Part shown: piece after piece, positions 42,001 to 53,959 of the stretch
Position numbering within the stretch: the stretch's first letter is position 1
How the letters are laid out: every line of letters starts with the position of its first letter
From: Taudactylus pleione
Taxonomy: Eukaryota; Chordata; Amphibia; Anura; Myobatrachidae
NCBI GenBank assembly: GCA_031769625.1
Contig: JAUIMM010000697.1
Span: forward strand, 141,553 to 205,552
Direction: 5' to 3'
DNA length: 64,000 bases
Translations under genes and position numbers: made by a program
Notes under the pieces: generated by a model
What the model was told of the DNA's origin: nothing
The model's database searches: none
The model's input: the letters and a program-made list of their open reading frames with translations, nothing else

Positions 42001-43301
42001 CTCGTATAAGAATATTTGATATGTTTTACAGTTGACCTGTTTTATTCCTCGAACAGGACCCTGTAGCCAATGCAGCTGCGGCAGTGCTGCCCGTAGCGTT
42101 CTTTGGGCGCTATAGACGGGCACCCTGTAACGTATACAGTTGCGCGGGGGCTTCTTGAAGATACTCCAGCACTGCTGCACTTCTGGGTGCTGGCGGGCCC
42201 CATACTCTATGCAAGCGGTCATGACATCAATGGCACAGAGGGCGGGCGCGGCACAGGACGCTATTAAGCCTTGTTACGCTCTGCACAAGGATAAGTGCTC
42301 CATATTGTGTTATCTACATACGTGACATTATGTATATGTTTCTAAATAAGCACGGCTCCATTCTGAGCGATTTCATGGAGCTGACATTCTTCCCTGCAAA
42401 CATCAGGCTTCAAATAGTGAGAAGCTCTGACAGGAAGGAAAATGCAGATTAACCACAGGAGCAGACAAAGGCCACAGCGGCAGCAGATGAAAGGGAAGAA
42501 GCTGGAAGACATTGCACAGTAATGCGGCTGTACTCTGATAGGATATTACCATAATGAATTCTGAAAGTAAGCAACATGCACTCACTTCCCCCCGTCTGAT
42601 CTGCTAAAGAGGCATTTACTATAATCAGAAAAAGACTACTTATTAGCACGGATCGGCTATTTCAGGATTTAACCCATCTCCACTTTCTCCCTTGATCTCT
42701 AAACCTCATTACCGCTACCACCATAAGCATTTAAGCTGTTTATACCGCAGGATTAAATTGATGTTTATGGGTCAGGAAAGAATATAACTGTTTTATTGTG
42801 GATCGCTGGAATCCGTTTCATTTGAAAGCCCAGAAGAATTCACAGTTCCATCATCGCCAGTATTGCCTTGTGCTGTTATTAATGATACATATAATAGCTC
42901 CCGTATGTAGAGGCAATATGCCGAGTTAATGGGGCATTATCATGTAGTTTGGTACCAGTCCACTCCTGATCACAGCGGCGCCGAAATCTATGCAACTAAC
43001 CCCTGTCATTATGCCGAGAACTCTGGTGGGAGCGCAATGGGAGCGCAGACGGTGGTCGCTATAGCAACCGATCCCACTGACGTTATCTCCAGGTGTCGCT
43101 GACTCACACAGATATAACTAGCAGGAATCTTCCTACTGGTCAGAAGGCATTGGAGCATTGGCAGAGCACTGTAGGTGAAGAATACAAGATGCACACAGCA
43201 ATCCTAATATACTGCCTTCTATTGCTACATACAGGGCAGGAGTCTTAGTAACAATATATATCTATCTACCTGTCACTTCACAGCCCTTCTGCCATCATAT
43301 A
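42001..43301. other. Unassigned intergenic sequence
   Basis: No gene, transposon terminus or tandem repeat is recognised. Open frames are at most about 75 codons. A GC-rich stretch at 42060-42260 precedes AT-richer sequence. Confidence 0.4.
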
Positions 43302-43309
43302 GTCCTAAC
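43302..43309. repeat. hAT-3 target duplication, left copy
   Basis: GTCCTAAC precedes CAGGGCCAGATTA and recurs at 45570-45577. Confidence 0.9.
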
Positions 43310-43568
43310 CAGGGCCAGATTAAAGACTGTGGGGGCCCCCGGGCAAGAAATGTGTTAGGGCCCCTATCAATAAAAGTTGTGTATATATATATATTATGCT
43401 GTAGCCTGGCACTCGCTGAATCCTAGATGATGGTGTGCTCAGGTGCCTCCTAATGAAGTGGTAAGTACAGCAAAAAAAAAATGCCCCGAAGCGTCGGCCT
43501 GTTTTCATAACATGGTTTAAATATATCTATTTGATTAAGACTCGGATAGCCGCTACCTTTTTCTTGCT

Positions 43569-43572
<4 letters not shown>

Positions 43573-43636
<64 letters not shown>
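43573..43636. repeat. (TA)n microsatellite at the Tc1 insertion point
   Basis: TA dinucleotides with one TGTA interruption lie immediately left of the Tc1. TA-rich sequence resumes right of it at 45255. Tc1 targets TA, so the microsatellite was a ready target. Confidence 0.92.
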
Positions 43637-43638
<2 letters not shown>

Positions 43639-43641
<3 letters not shown>

Positions 43642-45254
43642 TCAGGTCCATAAACATTGACAGAATTTTCATATTTTGGCCTCTATTCACCACCACAATG
43701 GCTTTGAAATTAAACAAACAAGATGTGATTTACCTGCAGACTTTCAGATTTAATTTGAGGGTAATTACATCCAGATCAGGTGAACGGTGTAGGAATTACA
43801 ATGGTTTCTATATGTGCCTCCCACTTTTTAAGGGGCCAAAAGTAATGGAACTATCAACTCAAAAGCTATTTCATGGACAGGTGTGGGCTATTCCCTCGTT
43901 ATTTCATTATCATTTAAGCAGGTAAAAGGTCTGGAGTTGATTCTAGGTGTGACATTTGCATTTGGAATCAGTTGCTGTCGACTCTCAATATGAGATCCAA
44001 AGAGCTGTCACTATCAGTGAAGCAAGCCATCATTAGGCTGAAAAATCAAAACAAACCCATCAGAGAGACAGCAAAAACATTAGGTGTGGCCAACTCAACT
44101 GTTTAGAACATTCTTAAAAAGAAAGAACGTACCGGAGAGCTCAGCAACACCAAGAAACCCGGAAGACCGCGGAAAACAACTGTGGTGGATGACAGAAGAT
44201 TAATTTCCCTGGTGAAGAAAAACTCCTGCACAACAGTTGGCCAAATCAAGAACACTCTCCAGGAGGTAGATGTATATGTGTCAAAGTTAACAATCAAGAG
44301 AAGACTTCACAAGAGTGAATATAGAGGTTCAGCACAAGATGTAAATCATTGGTGAGCCACAAAAACAGGAAGACCAGATTAGAGTTTGCCAAACAACATC
44401 TAAAAAGCCATTACAGTTCTGGAACAACATCCTATGGACAGATGAGACAAAGATCAACTTGTACCAGAGTGGAGAAGGAAAGGAACTGCTTATGATCCAA
44501 AACATACCACCTCATCAGTGAAGCATGGTAGTGTCATGGCGTGGGCATATATGGCTGCCAATGGAACTGGTTCCCTTGTATTTATTGATGATGTGACTGC
44601 TGACAAAAGCAGCAGAATGAATTCTGAAGTGTTTTGGGCAATATTATATGCTCATATTCAGTCAAATGCTTCAGAACTCATTGGATGGTGCTTCACAGTG
44701 CAGATGGACAATGACCCGAAGCATTCTGCAAAAGCAACCAAAGAGTTTTTTAAAGCTAAAAAGTGGAATGTTATGCAATGGCCAAGTCAATCCCCTGACC
44801 TGAATCCGATTGAGCATGCATTTCACTTGATGAAGACAAAACTGAAGGGAAAATGCCCCAAGAACAAGCAGGAACTGAAGACATTTGCAGTAGTGGCCTG
44901 GCAGAGCATTACCAGGGATGAAACCCAAAGTCTGGTGATGTCTATGCATTCCAGTCTTCAGGCTGTAATTGCCTGCAAAGGTTTTGCAACAAAGTATTAA
45001 TAAGTGCAAGTTAGATTTAGGATTGTTTAGTTTGTCCCATTACTTTTGGCCCCTTAAAAAGTGGGAGGCACATATAGAAACCGTTGTAATTCCTACACCG
45101 TTCACCTGATTTGGATGTAATTACCCTCAAAATAAAACTGAAAGTCTGCAGTTAAAGCACATCTTGTTTGTTTAATTTCAAAACCATTGTGGTGGTGAAT
45201 AGAGGCCAAAATATGAAAATTCTGTCAATGTCCCAATATTTATGGATCTGACTG
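43639..45254 (+). mobile_element. Tc1-family transposon with long inverted repeats
   Basis: The left end CAGTCAGGTCCATAAACATT and the right end …ATTTATGGATCTGACTG are inverted. The inverted repeats extend about 210-218 bp (43639-43848 and 45037-45254). The total of 1,616 bp is standard for Tc1. TA follows the right end; the left flank is CA, probably a mutated TA. The transposase inside is broken. Both repeats are still clearly alike, so age is moderate. Confidence 0.93.
43990..45000 (+). pseudogene. Tc1 transposase pseudogene
   Basis: The reading starts at ATG 43990 (MRSKELSLSVKQAIIRLKNQ), with a helix-turn-helix segment through ETAKTLGVANSTV. It then hits TAG at 44104, where Trp is expected. 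Further on, the frame is lost before the first catalytic region (WTDET is readable near 44435 in another frame) and restored by 44518. From 44518 a clean 160-residue run includes QMDNDPKH, with the second catalytic Asp at 64, and PDLNPIEH, with the catalytic Glu at 99. That gives the DD34E spacing expected of Tc1. At least one stop and two frame changes make it inactive. Confidence 0.9.
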
Positions 45255-45569
45255 TATATATATATACAGTATATATACACACACATACAGTATATATATA
45301 TACATACACCCACACACACACATAGACATAGACACATACTGTATATACATTACCACTGCTTACTTCAGTGGCAGCAGGCCAGCAGCAGAATAAGGGGGCA
45401 GAGCCAAATTCAGGGGGTGGGGTTTAATCGCGGGCCGCAACTCCGTTAAGAGATTAAAAAAAAAAACCTTTTCATCTTGCGGTTGGTGCTGGGGACAGAG
45501 TGGGGGGCCCTCTATGTGTGTGGGCCCCGGGACGACCGCCCCTGTTGCCCTCCCTATAATCCGGCCCTG

Positions 45570-45577
45570 GTCCTAAC
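45570..45577. repeat. hAT-3 target duplication, right copy
   Basis: GTCCTAAC is identical to 43302-43309. Confidence 0.9.
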
Positions 45578-45769
45578 CCTGTATTCTGATAGTTCCTATA
45601 CTGGGCCGTATATTGCATTGTTTTTAATTTGACAGCTAAATGACAGCTTTGTTATCATCTCTGCTACTCCTCCCACATCTCTCTCTCCTTCCTTTGCTAC
45701 TTATACCCCTTCCAGTGATTTCTGCCTACAGTCACACAGTATTACCTTTGTAGCAAGAAAATAATCCTG

Positions 45770-46480
45770 CTGATATTTTCACAAAGGGACTAATGTCACA
45801 GTTACTAACCATAGGGAAATGTTGACTGAAAAGTCTTGATATAAAAGAGTAAATTCACACAAAGTCTCTTTTAGGAACTTAGTTGCTTCTGTAAGTGCCA
45901 TGTACTCCGCCTCAGTGGCGGATAGGGCTACAGTGGGTTGATTTCTACTTGTCCGGATAATTGCTGCACCTGCTAACACAAATTAATATCCAGTGTGGAA
46001 ACAATGGTCATCCTCATCTGATCCCCAATCGGCATCACAGGAAGATGTCAATGTAGAATTTCCAGTTTTGGAAACTTCTAGCTTTAAGGAAGATGAAGAT
46101 TTCAAGTATTTGAAGATTTTTTTTTAACTGCTGTCCAATGTTGCTTCCCAGAGTTAACAGCAAATTAGCTCACCCAGCTCACACCCTTTGTACTGTCTTG
46201 ACAAGTTGCTACACTGGCATACATTAAACTTCCAATAGTGTTTTGATAAGGTAGATCTCTTATATCCTCTAACTCTGCTTCACTTGTGGGTGACATGGCT
46301 TTGGTTAGTTTTGTGTTCTTGTCAATGGGAGTACACATTGGTTTTGCAACTAACATTCTATACTTCTCAAATATTCCTTCAATGTACGGTATGTCTGCAA
46401 TAGTGATTGTTCCTGGCTTTGTGAAATCAGTAGGCCTAACAGGTGATGTGCAGTTCCTCCTATGTCTTTTAGCTTAAAGG
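45770..46480 (-). pseudogene. Ty1/Copia pol remnant (RT end and RNase H)
   Basis: On the minus strand, 46165-46400 reads YIEGIFEKYRMLVAKPMCTP, then DLPYQNTIGSLMYASVATCQ. This corresponds to the C-terminal part of Copia reverse transcriptase (AKP-x-x-TP…Y-x-x-x-IGSLMY). Further along, 45860-45979 reads AAIIRTSRNQPTVALSATEA followed by EYMALTEATKF, the Copia RNase H motif (SR-x-QP-x-V-x-LSSTEAEY-x-A). Between them the frame is interrupted by stops and shifts. LTRs, integrase and gag are not visible. Copia elements are uncommon in vertebrates but known from amphibians and fish. Confidence 0.85.
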
Positions 46481-46559
46481 TCTGTTCTAACAAGTATACA
46501 GCTCCTATGAGAGTATTGAAAACATTATTATGTTCAATGTTATTTTAAGCACAGACACA

Positions 46560-48000
46560 TATTTTATTATCTTATGCTATATGCCAAAATCCATTCTAAC
46601 AGGCTGATTCAGGGTTTCCCTACCATGATCCACTGTGATCAGGTTGGATTTGTCATTGGTCTCCAAGCTAGGGGCATTACGAGACAAACAGCTGCCCCTA
46701 ACTCAATGTTAGCTGAAGTGGAAAATTAATTCTCCATATTATGTAACAGAAGACCCCAAAAAATCTAAATAAACTGTTTTCAAAAACTCTATTGAATCAG
46801 GAGGTAGAGATTTCCTGGATTCTAAACAATATTAATGGTTCTCTTACTTGGCTCAAACTACAGCTACATTTGTACCCTTGGATACGATTGCCTGGTTGTA
46901 TAATAAAGCCAAGGCTATATCCATCTCGTATCTCTATTTGTGGTCTTCTAGCTCTTCACTTCAACCTTCCCAACCTCCCTACCAGCAGTTTTTGCAGAGT
47001 GGTAACACTACTTTCACTCCAGGCCCACATTCCTGTCCATCTTGATTCTTTTCCTTTGATACAGATCAGGTGCATAGCCCCTCTTACTGATAATGGCCAA
47101 TTTGTGTTCCTAGATTTTCTCTCCCAAAAATACTTTAAAATTTCTTCGATATTTATAAAACTCTTGGATTCCACTTTGTTGTCTCATAGACAGCATGAAG
47201 CCAAATGGGAGGCCGGTCTTGCACCACCTCAAGAAGTTGACTACTTTAAGGAATTAATTGACCGGATTTCCCGAGCTTCAGTTTCTACCATGATAAAACA
47301 GCCTATAAATTATTTTGTAGGTGCTACTAAACTCCCGGTAAAATTGTACCAAATAAACCCCTCAGTGGATCCAAGGCAATGTGGCCACAGGGGAATGTTT
47401 TTTCCACAATGGTGGACATGTCCCATAATCTCCATGTTCTGGGACAAGATCCAAATTCTCTGATGGAAGCTCCTGTACCCAAAGGTTCCTGGATATTTCT
47501 AATGTCTTAGCCCTCCCTTCCCCTTCCTCAGGCTCTCTCTAACCACTCTATCAAATTGTCCATTCATACTCTTTCACCAGCAAATCAGCCATTGCCATCC
47601 ATTGGAAGCCACTTGAACCTCCTCACCTGTGGGTGTTTGAACAATGCAAATTATTTGATGAATGCATGGAAAACATAGCCTATTATCTCCATGACAGGCT
47701 GAGTACTTCTCACCCATCTAGCTCCAACTGTATCCCAACCTCCACTCTATCTCCTCTCTCTCATTTTGGACTCAATAAGGTTGTCTTCCCAGTGTTGGAC
47801 ACCAGTTTCCAGTAGCTTTATTTTGATGATCCTACCATTAATATTTGTCTGTTCACTCTCCCGACCCCCCCTCCCTATTTTAAAATGTTACATGTACCAT
47901 GTTACTATGCTCTCTTTCCTATATGTGGTTGCATTACTTTACACGTGTCTGTACAAATACAAAATAAAGAGTTTTAAAAATAAACATTCAGAGACCATGC
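46560..48000 (+). mobile_element. Degenerate L1-clade LINE with internal deletion
   Basis: At 46578-46690 the plus strand reads YAKIHSNRLIQGFPTMIHCD followed by QVGFVIGLQARG, the L1-clade RT motif (A-K-I-x-x-NRL…DQ-x-GF-x-x-G-x-Q). At about 47370-47460 it reads GHRGMFFPQWWTCP and MFWDKIQIL, the C-terminal Cys/Trp region. Only about 700 bp separate motifs that are normally well over 1 kb apart, and the catalytic F/YADD is absent, so an internal deletion is likely. AATAAA near 47972 and an A-rich stretch mark the probable 3' end. Several stops and frame changes confirm decay. Confidence 0.8.
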
Positions 48001-51000
48001 TGCCTTTCATTATTCCCTTACTGCAGTTCGTTCTGATACTATTGCAGAAAATACATAAAAAAAAATGACATAGCGCTGGTGATGGTAATATTAGTGACTG
48101 TGACATAGTGCTGGTGATGGTAATATTAGTGACTGTGATATAGCGCTGGTGATGGTAATATTAGTGACTGTGACATAGCGCTGGTGGTGGTAATATTAGT
48201 GACTGTGACATAGCGCTGGTGATGGTAATATTAGTGACTGTGACATAGCGCTGGTGATGGTAATATTAGTGACTGTGACATAGCGCTGGTGATGGTAATA
48301 TTAGTGACTGTGACATAGCGCTGGTGATGGTAATATTAGTGACTGTGACATAGCGCTGGTGATGGTAATATTAGTGACAGTGACATAGCGCTGGTGATGG
48401 TAATATTAGTGACTGTGACATAGCGCTGGTGATGGTAATATTAGTGACTGTGACATAGCGCTGGTGATGGTAATATTAGTGACTGTGACATAGCGCTGGT
48501 GATGGTAATATTAGTGACAGTGACATAGCGCTGGTGATGGTAATATTAGTGACTGTGACATAGCGCTGGTGATGGTAATATTAGTGACTGTGACATAGCG
48601 CTGGTGATGGTAATATTAGTGACTGTGACATAGCGCTGGTGATGGTAATATTAGTACCTGTGACATAGCGCTGGTGATGGTAATATTAGTGACTGTGACA
48701 AAGCGCTGGTGATGGTAATATTAGTGACTGTGACATAGCGCTGGTGATGGTAATATTAGTGACTGTGACATAGCGCTGGTGATGGTAATATTAGTACATG
48801 TGACATAGCTCTGGTGATGGTAATATTAGTGACTGTGACATAGCGCTGGTGATGGTAATATTAGTGACTGTGACATAGTGCTGGTGATGGTAATATTAGT
48901 GACTGTGATATAGCGCTGGTGATGGTAATATTAGTGACTGTGACATAGCGCTGGTGATGGTAATATTAGTGAGTGTGACATAGCGCTGGTGATGGTAATA
49001 TTAGTACCTGTGACATAGCGCTGGTGATGGTAATATTAGTGACTGTGACATAGCGCTGGTGACGGTAATATTAGTGAGAGTGACATAGCGCTGGTGATGG
49101 TAATATTAGTGACTGTGACATAGCGCTGGTGATGGTAATATTAGTGACTGTGACATAGCGCTGGTGATGGTAATATTAGTGAGTGTGACATAGCGCTGGT
49201 GATGGTAATATTAGTGACTGTGACATAGCGCTGGTGATGGTAATATTAGTGACAGTGACATAGCGCTGGTGACGGTAATATTAGTGACTGTGACATAGCG
49301 CTGGTGATGGTAATATTAGTGACTGTGACATAGCGCTGGTGATGGTAATATTAGTGACTGTGACATAGCGCTGGTGATGGTAATATTAGTGACTGTGACA
49401 TAGCGCTGGTGATGGTAATATTAGTGACTGTGACATAGCGCTGGTGACGGTAATATTAGTGACTGTGACATAGCGCTGGTGACGGTAATATTAGTGACTG
49501 TGACATAGCGCTGGTGATGGTAATATTAGTGACTGTGACATAGCTCTGGTGATGGTAATATTAGTGACTGTGATATAGCGCTGGTGATGGTAATATTAGT
49601 GACTGTGACATAGCGCTGGTGATGGTAATATTAGTGACTGTGACATAGCGCTGGTGATGGTAATATTAGTGACTGTGCCATAGCGCTGGTGATGGTAATA
49701 TTAGTGAGTGTGACATAGCGCTGGTGATGGTAATATTAGTACCTGTGACATAGCGCTGGTGATGGTAATATTAGTGACTGTGACATAGCGCTGGTGATGG
49801 TAATATTAGTGACTGTGACATAGCGCTGGTGATGGTAATATTAGTGACTGTGACATAGCGCTGGTGACGGTAATATTAGTGACTGTGACATAGCGCTGGT
49901 GACGGTAATATTAGTGACTGTGACATAGCGCTGGTGATGGTAATATTAGTGACTGTGACATAGCGCTGGTGATGGTAATATTAGTGACTGTGATATAGCG
50001 CTGGTGATGGTAATATTAGTGACTGTGACATAGCGCTGGTGATGGTAATATTAGTGACTGTGACATAGCGCTGGTGATGGTAATATTAGTGACTGTGATA
50101 TAGCGCTGGTGATGGTAATATTAGTGACTGTGATATAGCGCTGGTGAGGGTAATATTAGTGACTGTGACATAGCGCTGGTGATGGTAATATTAGTACCTG
50201 TGACATAGCGCTGGTGATGGTAATATTAGTGACTGTGACATAGCGCTGGTGATGGTAATATTAGTACCTGTGACATAGCGCTGGTGATGGTAATATTAGT
50301 GACTGTGACATAGCGCTGGTGATGGTAATATTAGTGAGTGTGACATAGCGCTGGTGACGGTAATATTAGTGACTGTGACATAGCGCTGGTGACGGTAATA
50401 TTAGTGACTGTGACATAGCGCTGGTGATGGTAATATTAGTGACTGTGACATAGCGCTGGTGATGGTAATATTAGTGACTGTGACATAGCGCTGGTGATGG
50501 TAATATTAGTGACTGTGACATAGCGCTGGTGATGGTAATATTAGTACCTGTGACATAGCGCTGGTGATGGTAATATTAGTGACTGTGACATAGCGCTGGT
50601 GATGGTAATATTAGTGACTGTGACATAGCGCTGGTGATGGTAATATTAGTACCTGTGACATAGCGCTGGTGATGGTAATATTAGTGACTGTGACATAGCG
50701 CTGGTGATGGTAATATTAGTGACTGTGACATAGCGCTGGTGATGGTAATATTAGTACCTGTGACATAGCGCTGGTGATGGTAATATTAGTGACTGTGACA
50801 TAGCGCTGGTGATGGTAATATTAGTGACTGTGATATAGCGCTGGTGATGGTAATATTAGTGACTGTGACATAGCGCTGGTGATGGTAATATTAGTGACTG
50901 TGACATAGCGCTGGTGATGGTAATATTAGTGACTGTGACATAGCGCTGGTGATGGTAATATTAGTGACTGTGACATAGCGCTGGTGATGGTAATATTAGT

Positions 51001-53959
51001 ACCTGTGACATAGCGCTGGTGATGGTAATATTAGTGACTGTGACATAGCGCTGGTGATGGTAATATTAGTGACTGTGACATAGCGCTGGTGATGGTAATA
51101 TTAGTACCTGTGACATAGCGCTGGTGATGGTAATATTAGTGACTGTGACATAGCGCTGGTGATGGTAACATTAGTGACTGTGACATAGCGCTGGTGATGG
51201 TAATATTAGTGACTGTGACATAGCGCTGGTGATGGTAATATTAGTGACTGTGACATAGCGCTGGTGATGGTAATATTAGTGACTGTGACATAGCGCTGGT
51301 GATGGTAATATTAGTGACTGTGACATAGCGCTGGTGATGGTAATATTAGTGACTGTGACATAGCGCTGGTGATGGTAATATTAGTGACTGTGACATAGCG
51401 CTGGTGATGGTAATATTAGTGACAGTGACATAGCGCTGGTGATGGTAATATTAGTGACTGTGACATAGCGCTGGTGATGGTAATATTAGTGACTGTGACA
51501 TAGCGCTGGTGATGGTAATATTAGTGACTGTGACATAGCGCTGGTGATGGTAATATTAGTGACTGTGACATAGCGCTGGTGACGGTAATATTAGTGACTG
51601 TGACATAGCGCTGGTGACGGTAATATTAGTGACTGTGACATAGCGCTGGTGACGGTAATATTAGTGACTGTGACATAGCGCTGGTGATGGTAATATTAGT
51701 GACTGTGACATAGCGCTGGTGATGGTAATATTAGTGACTGTGACATAGCGCTGGTGATGGTAATATTAGTACCTGTGACATAGCGCTGGTGATGGTAATA
51801 TTAGTGACTGTGACATAGCGCTGGTGATGGTAATATTAGTGACTGTGACATAGCGCTGGTGATGGTAATATTAGTGACTGTGACATAGCGCTGGTGATGG
51901 TAATATTAGTGACTGTGACATAGCGCTGGTGATGGTAATATTAGTGACTGTGACATAGCGCTGGTGATGGTAATATTAGTGACTGTGACATAGCGCTGGT
52001 GATGGTAATATTAGTGACTGTGACATAGCGCTGGTGATGGTAATATTAGTGACTGTGACATAGCGCTGGTGATGGTAATATTAGTGACTGTGACATAGCG
52101 CTGGTGATGGTAATATTAGTGACTGTGACATAGCGCTGGTGATGGTAATATTAGTGACTGTGACATAGCGCTGGTGATGGTAATATTAGTACCTGTGACA
52201 TAGCGCTGGTGATGGTAATATTAGTGACTGTGACATAGCGCTGGTGATGGTAATATTAGTGACTGTGACATAGCGCTGGTGATGGTAATATTAGTACCTG
52301 TGACATAGCGCTGGTGATGGTAATATTAGTGACTGTGACATAGCGCTGGTGATGGTAATATTAGTGACTGTGATATAGCGCTGGTGATGGTAATATTAGT
52401 GACTGTGACATAGCGCTGGTGATGGTAATATTAGTGACTGTGACATAGCGCTGGTGATGGTAATATTAGTGACTGTGACATAGCGCTGGTGATGGTAATA
52501 TTAGTGACTGTGACATAGCGCTGGTGATGGTAATATTAGTGACTGTGACATAGCGCTGGTGATGGTAATATTAGTGACTGTGACATAGCGCTGGTGATGG
52601 TAATATTAGTGACTGTGACATAGCGCTGGTGATGGTAATATTAGTGACAGTGACATAGCGCTGGTGATGGTAATATTAGTGACTGTGACATAGCGCTGGT
52701 GATGGTAATATTAGTGACTGTGACATAGCGCTGGTGACGGTAATATTAGTGACTGTGACATATGACATAGCGCTGGTGATGGTAACATTAGTGACTGTGA
52801 CATAGCGCTGGTGATGGTAATATTAGTACCTGTAACATAGCGCTGGTGATGGTAATATTAGTACCTGTGACATAGCGCTGGTGATGGTAATATTAGTGAC
52901 TGTGACATAGCGCTGGTGATGGTAATATTAGTGACTGTGACATAGCGCTGGTGATGGTAATATTAGTGACTGTGACATAGCGCTGGTGACGGTAATATTA
53001 GTGACTGTGACATAGCGCTGGTGATGGTAATATTAGTGACTGTGACATAGCGCTGGTGATGGTAACATTAGTGACTGTGACATAGCGCTGGTGATGGTAA
53101 CATTAGTGACTGTGACATAGCGCTGGTGATGGTAATATTAGTGACTGTGACATAGCGCTGGTGATGGTAATATTAGTGACTGTGATATAGCGCTGGTGAT
53201 GGTAATATTAGTGACTGTGACATAGCGCTGGTGATGGTAATATTAGTGACTGTGACATAGCGCTGGTGATGGTAATATTAGTGACTGTGACATAGCGCTG
53301 GTGATGGTAATATTAGTGACTGTGACATAGCGCTGGTGATGGTAATATTAGTGACTGTGACATAGCGCTGGTGATGGTAATATTAGTGACTGTGACATAG
53401 CGCTGGTGATGGTAATATTAGTGACTGTGACATAGCGCTGGTGATGGTAATATTAGTGACTGTGACATAGCGCTGGCGATGGTAATATTAGTGACTGTGA
53501 CATAGCGCTGGCGATGGTAATATTAGTGACTGTGACATAGCGCTGGCGATGGTAATATTAGTGACTGTGACATAGCGCTGGTGATGGTAATATTAGTGAC
53601 TGTGACATAGCGCTGGCGATGGTAATATTAGTGACTGTGACATAGAGCTGGTGATGGTAATATTAGTGACTGTGTCGTAGCGCTGGTGATGGTAATATTA
53701 GTGACTGTGACGTAGCGCTGGTGATGGTAATATTAGTGACTGTGACATAGCGCTGGTGATGGTAATATTAGTGACTGTGACATAGCGCTGGTGATGGTAA
53801 TATTAGTGACTGTGACATAGCGCTGGTGATGGTAATATTAGTGACTGTGACATAGCGCTGGTGATGGTAATATTAGTGACTGTGACATAGCGCTGGTGAT
53901 GGTAATATTAGTGACTGTGACATAGCGCTGGTGATGGTAATATTAGTGACTGTGACATA

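Larger units (their letters stand above)
43310..45569. mobile_element. hAT-3: non-autonomous hAT-like element hosting a Tc1
   Basis: The ends are CAGGGCCAGATTA and, from the right, CAGGGCCGGATTA (one mismatch in 13), flanked by an exact 8-bp duplication. Of 2,260 bp, 1,616 bp is the inserted Tc1. What remains is about 640 bp with no transposase: GGGGGCCCCCGGGC near the left end, a GGGCCCCGGGACG block near the right, and TA repeats in the middle. CAGGGCC-type ends with 8-bp duplications indicate the hAT superfamily. Confidence 0.85.

Noticed and set aside
44671..45009. Minus-strand 112-codon frame within Tc1
   Set aside because: It is the complement of the conserved Tc1 catalytic region on the plus strand.
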